Source: Dielma fastidiosa
Lineage (GTDB): Bacteria > Bacillota_I > Bacilli_A > Erysipelotrichales > Erysipelotrichaceae
Length of the DNA: 64,000 nt
Direction: 5' to 3'
Assembly (NCBI RefSeq): GCF_000313565.1
Contig: NZ_HE578923.1
Span: 524,136 to 588,135 of the forward strand
Part shown: positions 33,921-43,197 of the stretch, piece after piece
Numbering within the stretch: position 1 is the stretch's first letter
How the letters are laid out: each line of letters starts with the position of its first letter
Made by a program: the position numbers and the translations under genes
Notes under the pieces: generated by a model
Told to the model about the DNA's origin: nothing
Database searches by the model: none
Seen by the model: the letters and a program-made list of their open reading frames with translations, nothing else

Positions 33921-35492
33921 ATGAATAAAAAATCGACAACTAAGAATAACCAAGATGTTTATATCCTTCCTTTAGCTTCGATTCGAAGAGTTTTTATCGT
34001 TTTTGGTATCGTAAGTTTTTTAATTGTGTTATTGGGCGGTGTTTTTGTTACGGTTTCCAGAATGAGACAGGTGACCTTATCCGCCTACCAGAACGCATCT
34101 GCGCAGATTTCTCAGCGTGTGAATGAAACCATTAAGCTATTAACTTCGCTGGCCGCTTTGCCGGAGTTTTATGAGCCGGAGGTGCCATGGGAGGAAAAGG
34201 TTGCCAAGCTTGATAAAATCAATGAATATTACGGCTATATGTTTATTTGTTATGTGGATCAGGATATTCAGGTTTATACGCTTGGCGAAGAACCGGCCAG
34301 TCTGGCAAGCCGTGAACATATGCAGCGCCTTTACACAACAAAGACCAATCTGGTTACTGACAGCTTTGCGGCAGGGGCGGATGGTGTAACGCTGAATTAT
34401 ACAATCGCGGTTCCGTTAATGAAAGCTGATGAGATGGTCGGCAGCTTGTTTGCGTCGATTTATTTTGATGAAACGGTATCACTCCTGAAGGATGCCGCCA
34501 GTGTGAATGAGGCAGAGGCAGTTTTGATTGGTTCAAAGGGTCAGATTATGTCGTCGACCAATGGTTTGACTTATGGCAGCATTTATACGGATTACCTTCG
34601 AGAAGCCAGCTATGTCGAGATTTCCCCGGATAGTTTAGAAAGCATGCTGTTAAGCCGTGAAGCTGGCTCTTTTAAGAGCGCGGAAGGCTTGAACCCAAAA
34701 CTTACTTATTATGGCCCGGTTGAAAATACGAACTGGGATATTTTAGTCAGCGTTGATTTTTTAGCGCTGTTTATGTCGGTACTGCCAATCCTGCTGCTGG
34801 TGACGGTGCTGATTGCTTTTGCGGAAATTATGCTGTTTATTTTTGTAAGAAAGCATATCTATAATCAGAAAACAATTGTAGAACATTTGGTCACATCGAT
34901 TCAGAAGCTTGAAAAGAAGCTGTATCATGATGATGTGCCGGAAAGTGTCGATTTTGAAGCATTGCTGAATATGTCCAGCAAAGGACTGCATGATGGCCTG
35001 ACCGGTGTAATGACGCGCTCAATCTTCTTAGCGCATGCGGAAAAGCTATTAGGCAATGAGCAGAAGCTGCTTGTGCTTTGTTTTGTTGACTTAGATAATC
35101 TAAAAATATTAAATGATACCCATGGTCATCAGGCGGGTGATATCGCGCTGCGGCAGATTGGTTCGATTCTGCGAGCCTATGAAACTAAATATGAGGGTGC
35201 GGTAGGCCGTTATGGCGGTGATGAGTTTATATTAATTTTAAGAGATATTGAAGATATTGAAGAATTAAAGAGTATTTTAGCTGAATTGGTGAAGAAGCTA
35301 AGCTTTAATATTTCATATTCCAATCAAGAAATTAAAATCAGCTGCAGTATCGGCGCCGGTATTTGGAATCAAAGAGATAGTCTTGAAACTTTAATTGCGA
35401 ATGCGGATAAGGCTTTATATGAAATTAAACGTCATGATAAAGGCACCTATTCGTTGTTTAATAATGGTGAAGAAGTATATGAAGAAAGCTGA
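33921..35492 (+). CDS. Membrane diguanylate cyclase with Cache-type sensor
   Basis: The 523-residue protein has helix 1 at ~15-45, an extracellular ~230-residue region resembling a double Cache domain, helix 2 (VLPILLLVTVLIAFAEIMLF), a short coiled region, and a C-terminal GGDEF domain. The active site VGRYGGDEFILILRD is intact, with DLDNLKILNDTHGHQAGD before it. It should make cyclic di-GMP in response to an outside signal. The ATG follows GAGGA. Its last 14 bp overlap the next gene. Confidence 0.92.
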   Translation: MNKKSTTKNNQDVYILPLASIRRVFIVFGIVSFLIVLLGGVFVTVSRMRQVTLSAYQNASAQISQRVNETIKLLTSLAALPEFYEPEVPWEEKVAKLDKINEYYGYMFICYVDQDIQVYTLGEEPASLASREHMQRLYTTKTNLVTDSFAAGADGVTLNYTIAVPLMKADEMVGSLFASIYFDETVSLLKDAASVNEAEAVLIGSKGQIMSSTNGLTYGSIYTDYLREASYVEISPDSLESMLLSREAGSFKSAEGLNPKLTYYGPVENTNWDILVSVDFLALFMSVLPILLLVTVLIAFAEIMLFIFVRKHIYNQKTIVEHLVTSIQKLEKKLYHDDVPESVDFEALLNMSSKGLHDGLTGVMTRSIFLAHAEKLLGNEQKLLVLCFVDLDNLKILNDTHGHQAGDIALRQIGSILRAYETKYEGAVGRYGGDEFILILRDIEDIEELKSILAELVKKLSFNISYSNQEIKISCSIGAGIWNQRDSLETLIANADKALYEIKRHDKGTYSLFNNGEEVYEES

Positions 35493-36786
35493 ACATAAGT
35501 GGCTGTATAGCCTGATGCTGATTGTCTGTATGCTGGTTGTAGTAGTGCTGATTCGGAATGCGGCTCAAGGATTGATGATTGAACGGCGCAAGAATGAAGC
35601 TAAAGCGGTCATTGATTTATATTATGATAATTTATACGCTAATCTTGAAAATTTAGATATGAGTTCTAATCTTGCATACAGCATTGATTTTGATGATCTT
35701 GATGAATTGGCTTTATTTGAGAAGAAAGCCAATCAGCTAATAGCTGAAAATGAACATATTCTCTCGGTTTTATATTTTGAAGGTGACAATGTTAAAATGG
35801 CGCTGCCGGAAGATTACGGCTCGTTAGTGGGGAAGAATATTCGTGAATTTTCTTACAGCTACACCTTGGCTAAGGTTGTGAAAACGAAGACCTTTGAAGG
35901 CCCGGAAGTATTGCCAGGCAGCGATCAGGAAGGGTTTTTATGTCTATTGCCATTTATAGACGGCAATGAGTATTTAGGCGAGCTTGTGGTAGCCATGGAT
36001 AAGGATTATGTATTGGATCAGATGCGTTTTGATTTGCTGACTGATAACGGCTATGATTATGAATTATGGCGGGTTAATGCGTTAGGTGAACAGAAGATGA
36101 TTATTTCAGTATCAGACGATCAGCTTGATTATTCTGATGCGGTGAAGCATGAATTTAATCTGCCGTCCTCATGGACCTTAAGCATTATTCCAAAAGAAGG
36201 CTGGCTTTCAAAGCAGCAAAAGCTGCTGACCGATCTGACTTGTTATGCCGGCGGGATTTTAATTGTTCTTGTGATACTGCTAACCCAGCGTTCCTATCAG
36301 CTACAGCAGGAACTGCGGCGTATTCGTTATTCGGACCCTGACAGCGGGTTATATAATCTTGAAGGTTTCTGTTACTTTGTGAATCAGCGGTTAAAGAAAG
36401 ACAAGCACATGACGCTGCTTTATTTCGGTCTGACTAATTATTATGAAATCGTACAAAATACTGAGCGTACCATCGTCTTAGCTTATTTATCCAGTATAAA
36501 AGATAGTATTTATCAGAATTTTCCGGAAAGCACGCTGGCTGTACGTTTGGATCAAGATAGATTTGCGGTGGCAATTTTTGTTGATTATGATGACAGCTTA
36601 AGAGAAAGCATTGAAGAGTTTGTTCTTCAGCTGTTCTGGAAGCGCCGAATTGAGGGCCGGAAAATTTTTGCGGAACCTTATTGCTGCGCGGTCACATATC
36701 CTCAGTCTGGTGAAGACGCGGCAACCTTACTGGCAAGTGCTGAAAGCAGGCTTAAAACGCTGCATCCGGATAAAATCAAAGACTGA
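35479..36786 (+). CDS. Membrane sensor with degenerate GGDEF domain
   Basis: The 435 residues comprise helix 1 (LYSLMLIVCMLVVVVLI), an extracellular ~190-residue region, helix 2 (AGGILIVLVILLTQ), and a GGDEF-fold domain in which the GGDEF signature is replaced by RLDQDRFAV. It cannot be a normal cyclase; it may bind GTP or c-di-GMP or pair with the upstream active enzyme. The ATG at 35479, after GGTGAAG, overlaps the upstream coding end by 14 bp, so the two are translated in a fixed ratio. Confidence 0.8.
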   Translation: MKKAEHKWLYSLMLIVCMLVVVVLIRNAAQGLMIERRKNEAKAVIDLYYDNLYANLENLDMSSNLAYSIDFDDLDELALFEKKANQLIAENEHILSVLYFEGDNVKMALPEDYGSLVGKNIREFSYSYTLAKVVKTKTFEGPEVLPGSDQEGFLCLLPFIDGNEYLGELVVAMDKDYVLDQMRFDLLTDNGYDYELWRVNALGEQKMIISVSDDQLDYSDAVKHEFNLPSSWTLSIIPKEGWLSKQQKLLTDLTCYAGGILIVLVILLTQRSYQLQQELRRIRYSDPDSGLYNLEGFCYFVNQRLKKDKHMTLLYFGLTNYYEIVQNTERTIVLAYLSSIKDSIYQNFPESTLAVRLDQDRFAVAIFVDYDDSLRESIEEFVLQLFWKRRIEGRKIFAEPYCCAVTYPQSGEDAATLLASAESRLKTLHPDKIKD

Positions 36787-36802
36787 ATGGCGGGGGAGCA
36801 TT

Positions 36803-36868
36803 ATGAATAACCAAAATACAATCCAGTTATATGCGTATAAATTTCACTTTTTAAATAGAGGAATTTGA
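36803..36868 (+). CDS. 21-residue small open frame with a strong ribosome binding site
   Basis: ATG follows GGGGGAG by 5 bp and codes for 21 residues ending in the basic, aromatic tail FHFLNRGI. It ends 4 bp before the next start. It could be a leader peptide coupling translation of the next gene, or chance. No similarity is recognised. Confidence 0.35.
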   Translation: MNNQNTIQLYAYKFHFLNRGI

Positions 36869-36872
36869 AATA

Positions 36873-37301
36873 ATGAAAAAGAAAACGATGCTTGCCGTTC
36901 TGGCTGTTTTATTCACCGTTATTATTGCCGCTGGACTCTATGATCATTATTTTGCTTTTAAACCTGATATGCATTTTGTCATTAGTGAAAATACAGAACC
37001 CAAGGACTTTCACTTACAGATAATCACGCTGATGCTTGGCACTGATGAAAATCGCCCAATGCCAAAGGATTTTGAAGATAACCTGATTGCTTTCATGGAT
37101 TGGAACAATGCCATTATCACTGATTTGTATGAGGCATATATCCAGCCAATTGACATTTATGCTTATGGTGAAATTAAGGATGGAAAGGTTATTTTCAGAT
37201 ATGCGGGTACGGTTACCTCGCAGGATGGAGAGAAATTGGACTATAAAGAAGAAGCTGCCTTTGATTTTGGTATAATTCCTGAATTAGTAGGCTTTGAATA
37301 A
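36873..37301 (+). CDS. Secreted or membrane-anchored small protein, unknown
   Basis: The 142 residues start with a signal or anchor helix (MLAVLAVLFTVIIAAGLY) followed by a ~115-residue soluble domain with no recognised family. Strands such as IDIYAYGEIKDGKVIFRYAG suggest a small beta domain outside the membrane. The start follows AGAGGAATT. It lies at the end of the GGDEF gene group and shares its terminator, so it may be part of the same signalling unit. Confidence 0.6.
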   Translation: MKKKTMLAVLAVLFTVIIAAGLYDHYFAFKPDMHFVISENTEPKDFHLQIITLMLGTDENRPMPKDFEDNLIAFMDWNNAIITDLYEAYIQPIDIYAYGEIKDGKVIFRYAGTVTSQDGEKLDYKEEAAFDFGIIPELVGFE

Positions 37302-37306
37302 TAAAG

Positions 37307-37342
37307 AATCCTTTGCCTGATTCATTAAGGCAAAGGATTTTT
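37307..37342. terminator. Bidirectional terminator
   Basis: AATCCTTTGCC (37307-37317) and GGCAAAGGATT (37329-37339) form an 11-bp stem, followed by T residues, between convergent genes. Confidence 0.85.
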
Positions 37343-37350
37343 AAATATAT

Positions 37351-37839
37351 TTAGTCGTTTTGATCAAGCAGCGTCAATAATTGATCTACAGCTTCCATTG
37401 GGAAACGATCATCACTGACAGCTTTTAAAGACCTTAAAAAATCATGTGTATTCTTACTTTGCGGCAGCATATAACCCGCTTCTCTGAATAGATCTTCAGC
37501 CATGATTCGATTTGATTTCTCTAATGCGGCAGCAAGCTGGGCAAATACCTTATCATCACTATGCTTCGCAAGCTCATGAGCGGCTGCCTCCTGTTCAGCA
37601 ATCGTTTGTATCAGCTTCATCATTTCCTGTTTCATTGCATCAGCCTTGCGCTGCTGCGGTGCAAAGGTATCCGGCACCATTGAAATTGCGTGTGAAGGAC
37701 AGGCACTGATACATAAGCCGCAGGCAATACATTTTTTAAAGTCGATCTGACCATTTTCTGTATCACTGGCACCGGTCGGACAAACATACAGACATAAGCA
37801 ATCCTTGGTACAGTTTCTTAAATTTCTAAACGCATGCAT
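37351..37839 (-). CDS. 4Fe-4S ferredoxin-like protein with helical C-terminus
   Basis: The 162 residues have two cysteine clusters at the N-terminus: NCTKDCLCLYVCPTGA and KCIACGLCISACPSHAI. The second is a standard CxxCxxCxxxCP. The first has its second Cys shifted by one position (CxxxCxCxxxCP). The remaining ~105 residues are helical (MKQEMMKLIQTIAEQEAAAH) and unlike ferredoxins. It starts 2 bp after the rubredoxin-type gene and is co-translated, so it is probably its electron partner. Confidence 0.8.
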   Translation of the reverse strand: MHAFRNLRNCTKDCLCLYVCPTGASDTENGQIDFKKCIACGLCISACPSHAISMVPDTFAPQQRKADAMKQEMMKLIQTIAEQEAAAHELAKHSDDKVFAQLAAALEKSNRIMAEDLFREAGYMLPQSKNTHDFLRSLKAVSDDRFPMEAVDQLLTLLDQND

Positions 37840-37841
37840 GA

Positions 37842-38504
37842 TTATTGCCCCCTTTCAATCTTATGCAGTTTAAAGTTGGGTACCTTGCATACCGGGCAGA
37901 TTTCCGGCGCTTCATCACCAACATAAATATAACCGCAGATCTCACAGACATAGACATTGGTTTTTTCAATAAAATCACTGCCTTCCTTAAGCAAGCGGTC
38001 AAGCAGGCTGCTCTGTATCCGCGATACCTTTTCACTCCATACTAAGGCGCGCAGAGAACCGCGGTCATTTAATTCTTTAGCGGTCTGCGAAGCAATTGGA
38101 TAGATATCGGATAGGTTTTCATTGACCAGCGTGCGCAGTGTTTCAAACTGCGGATCAACAGTTTTCTTCGCATGTGCCTTAAAATAATCGGCAAGCTTTT
38201 GAAACAGTGCCATTTCATCCATTAATACTTGCTTTTCACAGCCTTTTGCCAGATTTGAACATAAAATACTCATTTCAAGCGATGACAGATTCAGCTTGTT
38301 TTCCAGCTTTTGTTCCTTTTCTTCTGCTTCTTCTTTTACTTCTTCCTTCACTTCATTAAACATTGATTTCGGTGCGGTACAAATTGGACAAACCCATGTT
38401 TCAGGCAGATCCTCCCATTTTGTATCAGCCGCAATACCCTGATCAGGACTGCCGGCTGCTTCATCATAGATATAACCGCAGATGGTACAGACATATTTCT
38501 TCAT
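37842..38504 (-). CDS. Rubredoxin-rubrerythrin-like-rubredoxin fusion
   Basis: The protein has 220 residues. Residues 1-50 are a full rubredoxin ([15 protein letters not shown] and [10 protein letters not shown]). A Glu/Lys linker follows, then a helical middle part (residues ~70-180) with NLAKGCEKQ reminiscent of the rubrerythrin start NLxKGFEGE. The last ~40 residues are a rubrerythrin-type ribbon ([20 protein letters not shown]). The ExxH residues that bind the diiron centre in rubrerythrin are not found. It probably works in electron transfer to detoxify oxygen or peroxide with the downstream ferredoxin. The ATG follows GAGGAAT. Confidence 0.8.
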   Translation of the reverse strand: MKKYVCTICGYIYDEAAGSPDQGIAADTKWEDLPETWVCPICTAPKSMFNEVKEEVKEEAEEKEQKLENKLNLSSLEMSILCSNLAKGCEKQVLMDEMALFQKLADYFKAHAKKTVDPQFETLRTLVNENLSDIYPIASQTAKELNDRGSLRALVWSEKVSRIQSSLLDRLLKEGSDFIEKTNVYVCEICGYIYVGDEAPEICPVCKVPNFKLHKIERGQ

Positions 38505-38654
38505 AGAATTCCTCCTCTATAGTTTTGGTAGCGCTTTCTATATATTAACTGTACGCTTTATAAATTTAAAATGATAGTCATTTGCTCAGTATTTTTATTT
38601 GGTAATAGCATTATTATCAGGCACATGACATAGGATAGGAGTGGAGGTGCAGCC

Positions 38655-39287
38655 ATGAAAGAAATGAATATTGAAAAAAGAATATTAAAGGGTTTAGCTA
38701 TTGATGGGGTAATTGATGTAGAGGCAAAAACGGAGCTTGATTACCGCCGTGAATCAGGGGGCATGCGTGCGGTCGGGCCGGTTATAATCAGCGGTCACTG
38801 CCGAGTTGAAAATGAAGTCCGCTCCTTTAGCGAAACATTAGAGCTGGATGTACTGGCACCGCGTATCAAATTAAGCAATTCAGAACCTTTTACGATCGAG
38901 GTACTCAAGGTTAAAGGGGTTGCTGATGACGGCATACTGCTGATGCTTGATTTAGGTATTCATGGGATTGAGGATAATAAGACGGAAACTTTGCCGCCGG
39001 CTTTGGATGAGCTTGCTGAAAAGCCGGTCCCTGTGCAAGCTGAACCGACTGTACAGGCAGTTGACGAAACGGCGCCGGCAGCAGATGAAGCGGAGGCTGA
39101 TTTTGAAAGCATCGAGGATCTTTTTGATGATGCGGATAATGTTTATACGAGCTGCTGTCTGGTGGTCGCGAAGGCTGATGATACGTATGAAACGATTGCC
39201 GGCCGTTATCAGGTTGATGTCAATGAACTGCGCAATGTAAATAAAAATAAGGGAATTGAGCCTAAAATGCTGATAATGCTTCCTTAA
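38655..39287 (+). CDS. SpoVID-like LysM protein
   Basis: The 210 residues have an N-terminal beta-rich domain (residues 1-105: GLAIDGVIDVEAKTELDY, LELDVLAPRIKLSNSE, LLMLDLGIHGIE) resembling the SPOCS-type domain of spore-coat morphogenetic proteins. An acidic Ala/Pro/Glu linker follows, then a C-terminal LysM (VVAKADDTYETIAGRYQVDV and NELRNVNKNKGI). Domain order and position just upstream of valS match spoVID in Bacillus. It would sit at the forespore surface or cell envelope. SpoVID identity is inferred from layout, and this protein is much shorter than the Bacillus one. Confidence 0.6.
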   Translation: MKEMNIEKRILKGLAIDGVIDVEAKTELDYRRESGGMRAVGPVIISGHCRVENEVRSFSETLELDVLAPRIKLSNSEPFTIEVLKVKGVADDGILLMLDLGIHGIEDNKTETLPPALDELAEKPVPVQAEPTVQAVDETAPAADEAEADFESIEDLFDDADNVYTSCCLVVAKADDTYETIAGRYQVDVNELRNVNKNKGIEPKMLIMLP

Positions 39288-39290
39288 GAC

Positions 39291-39319
39291 TTGTTTTTTC
39301 TTTTGAAATTCGTTATAAT
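39291..39319 (+). promoter_or_regulatory. Promoter of the valS T-box transcript
   Basis: TTGTTT (39291-39296) and TATAAT (39314-39319) are spaced 17 bp, ending just before the T-box leader. Confidence 0.75.
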
Positions 39320-39335
39320 GCTCGCAGAAATACTG

Positions 39336-39544
39336 TGAAGAGAAGGAGTAATTCAGCGGCATGTGCAGAGAGCTTCGGGTTGGTGAAACGAAGTCATTAA
39401 ACTGAATGAAGGTAGTCTTGGAGTAGATTTTCTGAATTGAGTAGGAAAATCCGTTTCATCTGCGTTAAAGAGTAGAGGCATGAATGTTTGTGCAAATAAA
39501 GGTGGTACCACGTGAATAAGCGTCCTTTGCGGATGCTTTTTTAT
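39336..39544 (+). ncRNA. T-box leader, valine
   Basis: Stem I carries the AGTA/GAA loop-E pair around ATTCAG/CTGAAT and the AGAGAGCTTCGGGTTGGTG segment. The specifier region GAAGGTAGTC contains two possible valine codons, GTA and GTC. The T-box sequence AAAGGTGGTACCACG (about 39499-39513) binds the uncharged tRNA end. The terminator AAGCGTCC/GGATGCTT with T-run is at 39518-39544. Uncharged tRNA-Val should open the downstream genes; valS lies in the same transcript, which confirms the amino acid. Confidence 0.95.
39518..39544 (+). terminator. T-box regulated terminator
   Basis: AAGCGTCC (39518-39525) pairs with GGATGCTT (39531-39538), followed by a T-rich run. It competes with the T-box antiterminator. 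Confidence 0.85.
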
Positions 39545-39560
39545 TTGGAGGTGAGTGTTG

Positions 39561-40118
39561 ATGCGGATGCCTGAAATTGAAACGGAGCGTTTATATTTAA
39601 GAGAAATCAGTTTGCAGGATGCAAAGGATATTTATGAATATATGCGTGAAAGGGAAGTTACTGATTTTATGTTTACCGCCTGTGCAACCCTTCAGGAGTG
39701 TCAGCATTATCTTAAGGTTGAATTCTTAAGCTATGAGCGGATGGGACTGCCCTCGCCCTATGCGATAGAGTTGAAGGCGTCAGGCAAGGTTATCGGTACA
39801 TGCAATTTCCATACGATTGAAGAGGATACCGCCCAAGTCGGCTTTGTGCTGAACCCCCTTTATCAGCATCAGGGCTATATGAGCGAGGCCATGGAAATGC
39901 TTTTGGAAATGGGCTTTGAAATCCTTGATTTAAGACGGATCACCGCCATGCATATGAATGGCAATACAGCCTGTCAGCATCTGTTAGAGCGTCTTGGTTT
40001 TGTAAAGGAAGGCATTTTGCGTGAAGCTGTGACGCGTGAAGATGAGGCTTTGGATATGCATTTATACAGCTTATTAAAAAGAGAATGGAGAGAGAGAAAT
40101 GAAAGAACTGGCAAGTAA
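39561..40118 (+). CDS. GNAT acetyltransferase, RimJ/RimL type
   Basis: The 185 residues follow the RimJ/RimL-like GNAT pattern: [19 protein letters not shown] at the start, [19 protein letters not shown] as the acetyl-CoA loop, and [20 protein letters not shown] in the C-terminal half. It likely acetylates an amino terminus or small amine; the target is unknown. The ATG at 39561 follows GGAGGTGA. It lies between the T-box and valS and overlaps valS by 20 bp, so it is made under valine-tRNA control. Confidence 0.9.
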   Translation: MRMPEIETERLYLREISLQDAKDIYEYMREREVTDFMFTACATLQECQHYLKVEFLSYERMGLPSPYAIELKASGKVIGTCNFHTIEEDTAQVGFVLNPLYQHQGYMSEAMEMLLEMGFEILDLRRITAMHMNGNTACQHLLERLGFVKEGILREAVTREDEALDMHLYSLLKREWRERNERTGK

Positions 40119-42714
40119 ATATGATCATTTGAATGTTGAGAAAGATATTTATAAAACCTGGTGTGATGAGGGATATTTTAAAGCGGGCGATAAAAGCAAG
40201 GATCCTTTCTGCATCGTAATACCGCCGCCGAATGTTACCGGTAAGCTGCATCTTGGACATGCATGGGATACGACTTTACAGGATATCATTGCCCGTTATA
40301 AACGGTTAAAGGGGTATGATATGCTGTGGCTGCCGGGGATGGATCACGCGGGTATCGCGACGCAGGCAAAGGTTGATGAACGGCTGAAAAAAGAAGGCAT
40401 TTCCCGTTATGACATCGGCCGTGAGAAATTTTTAGACCGCGCGTGGGAATGGAAAGAAGAATATGCGAGTCATATCCGCCAGCAATGGGCTAAAATGGGT
40501 CTGAGTCTTGATTATTCAAGAGAGCGTTTTACTTTAGATGAAGGATTAAGCCACGCGGTACGGAAAATCTTTGTCGATCTATACAATGACGGGCTGATTT
40601 ACCGTGGTGAGCGCATTATTAACTGGGATCCGAAGGCAAAGACGGCATTGAGTAATATTGAGGTTATTCATAAAGAGATTGAAGGTGCGATGTATACCTT
40701 TAAGTATAAGGTTGTGGAAACCGGTCAGATTTTAAATGTATCTACAACCCGGCCGGAAACAATGTTTGGGGATGTTTGTGTCTGCGTACATCCTGATGAT
40801 CCGCGGTATACGGATGTTATTGGCAAGCATGTGATCAATCCGGCAAATGGTGATGAACTGCCGATCATTGCTGACAGCTATATCGATATTGAATTTGGTA
40901 CTGGTGCGATGAAGTGTACACCGGCGCATGATCCTAATGATTTCTTGATCGGTGAAAAGTATAAGCTGCCAAAAATTATCTGCATGAATCCAGATGGCAC
41001 AATGAATGAGTGCTGCGGTGAATTCAAGGATATGGATCGTTTTGAATGCCGTAAAGCGTTAGTTAAGAAAATTGAAGCAGAGGGTAATCTTGTTTCAATT
41101 GAAAAGCATATGCATCAGGTAGGGCACAGTGAACGCACCGATGTAATTGTTGAGCCATATCTGAGTAAACAATGGTTTGTGAAAATGAAGCCGCTGGCAG
41201 AAGAGGTTTTGAAGCATCAGGAAAATCCAGAGGAGAAAATCAATTTCTACCCGCTGCGTTTTGAAAAGACTTTTAATCAATGGCTTGAAAATATTGAGGA
41301 CTGGTGTATTTCCCGTCAGCTTTGGTGGGGACACCGTATCCCGGCCTGGTATCATAAAGACAGCGGTGAGGTTTATGTCGGCTATGAAGATCCAAAGGAT
41401 ATTGAAAACTGGATTCAGGATGAGGATGTATTAGATACTTGGTTCTCCAGTGCTCTGTGGCCTTTCTCAACATTGGGCTGGCCGGAAAATACCGATGATC
41501 TGAATCGTTATTTCCCTAATGATGTATTGGTTACCGGCTATGATATCATTTTCTTCTGGGTTGCCAGAATGGCGTTCCAGTCACGCTATGCAATGCATTC
41601 AAGACCATTTAAAGATGTCTTGATTCATGGCTTAGTGCGTGATGCACAGGGCCGTAAAATGTCTAAATCATTAGGCAATGGTATCGATCCAATGGAAGTT
41701 ATCGATAAATATGGCTGTGATTCACTGCGCTTTTTCCTAACGACCAATTCCACACCGGGGCAGGATTTGCGTTTTATCACCGAAAAGGTTGAGGCAGCTT
41801 GGAATTTTATTAATAAGATTTGGAATGCCAGCCGTTTTGTCTGCATGAATTTGGATGCTGACTTCAGTATTGATCAGTTAGATTTAAGTCAGGCTTCGAT
41901 GATTGATAAATGGATATTAAAACGTTTAAACGAAACGATTGAATCAGTCAGCGCCAATATGGATAAATATGAATTTGCTTTGGTCGGCAATGAATTAACA
42001 AGCTTTGTTTGGGATGATTTCTGCAGCTGGTATATCGAATTGTGCAAGGCAAATCTAAACAGTGAAGATGCTGCGATCCGCAATGCGGTTAAATCAACAT
42101 TGGTGACAGTATTAAGCGCTATTGTACGCTTACTGCATCCATTTATGCCATTTGTTACTGAAGAAATCTATCTGAGTATTCCGCATCGTTTTGAATCTAT
42201 CAATCTTGAAACATGGCCGAATCTGATTGATGTTGCCATGAGTGATGAAGAGATGAGCTCGGTTAATGAATTGATTACGATGATTCAGGCAGTACGTGAA
42301 ATTAAAACTGCGTATAATCTGAAACCTTCGGCTGATGTTAATATCATTGTTAAGGCAGCTGACGGCACATTACGGCCTTGTGATGATAAGATTAATGCGA
42401 TTCTGAATAAGATGTGCCATGCTTTCTGGATCAATGAGGACAGTTCGGAAGAGGTTGTTACCCGTACCATTTTAAATGGAACACTCTCAATTCAGTTATC
42501 AGATGTGATTAACGTAGAAGAAGAAATCGCTAAGTGTGAAAAGGAAATTGAGCGATTGAAGAAGGAGATTGCCCGTGCTGAGGGAATGCTGGCAAATCCT
42601 AATTTCACAAATAAGGCACCGGCTGCCAAGGTTGATGCTGAACGTGAAAAATTGGCTGGCTATACACAGCAGTTAGCCTTAAATATTGCCCGTCTGGAAG
42701 GGTTAAAGAAATAA
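40099..42714 (+). CDS. valS: Valyl-tRNA synthetase
   Basis: The 871 residues are the usual length. Visible are the HIGH motif in [15 protein letters not shown], the CP1 editing domain with [10 protein letters not shown] and [36 protein letters not shown], the KMSKS motif in [17 protein letters not shown], and the anticodon-binding helices. A C-terminal coiled coil ([20 protein letters not shown]) is specific to ValRS. It charges tRNA-Val with valine. It is controlled by the T-box leader and overlaps the acetyltransferase gene. Confidence 0.98.
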   Translation: MKELASKYDHLNVEKDIYKTWCDEGYFKAGDKSKDPFCIVIPPPNVTGKLHLGHAWDTTLQDIIARYKRLKGYDMLWLPGMDHAGIATQAKVDERLKKEGISRYDIGREKFLDRAWEWKEEYASHIRQQWAKMGLSLDYSRERFTLDEGLSHAVRKIFVDLYNDGLIYRGERIINWDPKAKTALSNIEVIHKEIEGAMYTFKYKVVETGQILNVSTTRPETMFGDVCVCVHPDDPRYTDVIGKHVINPANGDELPIIADSYIDIEFGTGAMKCTPAHDPNDFLIGEKYKLPKIICMNPDGTMNECCGEFKDMDRFECRKALVKKIEAEGNLVSIEKHMHQVGHSERTDVIVEPYLSKQWFVKMKPLAEEVLKHQENPEEKINFYPLRFEKTFNQWLENIEDWCISRQLWWGHRIPAWYHKDSGEVYVGYEDPKDIENWIQDEDVLDTWFSSALWPFSTLGWPENTDDLNRYFPNDVLVTGYDIIFFWVARMAFQSRYAMHSRPFKDVLIHGLVRDAQGRKMSKSLGNGIDPMEVIDKYGCDSLRFFLTTNSTPGQDLRFITEKVEAAWNFINKIWNASRFVCMNLDADFSIDQLDLSQASMIDKWILKRLNETIESVSANMDKYEFALVGNELTSFVWDDFCSWYIELCKANLNSEDAAIRNAVKSTLVTVLSAIVRLLHPFMPFVTEEIYLSIPHRFESINLETWPNLIDVAMSDEEMSSVNELITMIQAVREIKTAYNLKPSADVNIIVKAADGTLRPCDDKINAILNKMCHAFWINEDSSEEVVTRTILNGTLSIQLSDVINVEEEIAKCEKEIERLKKEIARAEGMLANPNFTNKAPAAKVDAEREKLAGYTQQLALNIARLEGLKK

Positions 42715-42719
42715 GCATG

Positions 42720-42750
42720 AAGTCCGATCTTAACTGGTCGGGCTTTTTCT
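42720..42750 (+). terminator. Terminator of the valS operon
   Basis: AAGTCCGA (42720-42727) pairs with TCGGGCTT (42738-42745, one G-T pair), followed by TTTCTTT. Confidence 0.8.
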
Positions 42751-42784
42751 TTATTTTGGTGTATAATTAAATAGAGGTGAAGAT

Positions 42785-43138
42785 ATGAAAAAACGAGGAA
42801 TGCGATGGTCTTGTCCATGCTGCCGCGGTAAAATTTATGCCAGTGAATTAAAGTGTGAGATGAGCTGCCCGCACTGTATGAATAAATTATATGTGGTTAA
42901 AAATATTAAAAGGGCAACGCTTAATATTTTCTTAATCATACTTGCTGAAGTATTTCTGCTTGAGCCGCTGCTCAGCTGGATGATGCCTGATGCACCCTAC
43001 TTGTTGACTGCCATAATTCGTACCAGTGTAATGTTGGTGCTGATGCTGTTTAGCGGTTATCACTGTGTAAGTCTATTCACAGAAAAACAAAGGGCTGAAA
43101 AAGTGCGTGATGAGAGTTGGGATGCTTCTGGTTGGTAA
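42785..43138 (+). CDS. Zinc-ribbon membrane protein, paralogue of the one at 20820
   Basis: The 117 residues have an N-terminal ribbon (CPCCRGKIY and CPHCMNKLYVV) followed by two membrane helices (ATLNIFLIILAEVFLLEPLL, IIRTSVMLVLMLFSGYHC). Length and layout match the protein at 20820-21173. The function is unknown; such proteins may sense zinc or redox state at the membrane. GAGGTGAAGAT precedes the ATG. Confidence 0.6.
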   Translation: MKKRGMRWSCPCCRGKIYASELKCEMSCPHCMNKLYVVKNIKRATLNIFLIILAEVFLLEPLLSWMMPDAPYLLTAIIRTSVMLVLMLFSGYHCVSLFTEKQRAEKVRDESWDASGW

Positions 43139-43197
43139 TCAGCTTGTCAATCTTTAAGGGTACGCTTATAATAATAAAGTAAAGTGAGGATGAAAGC

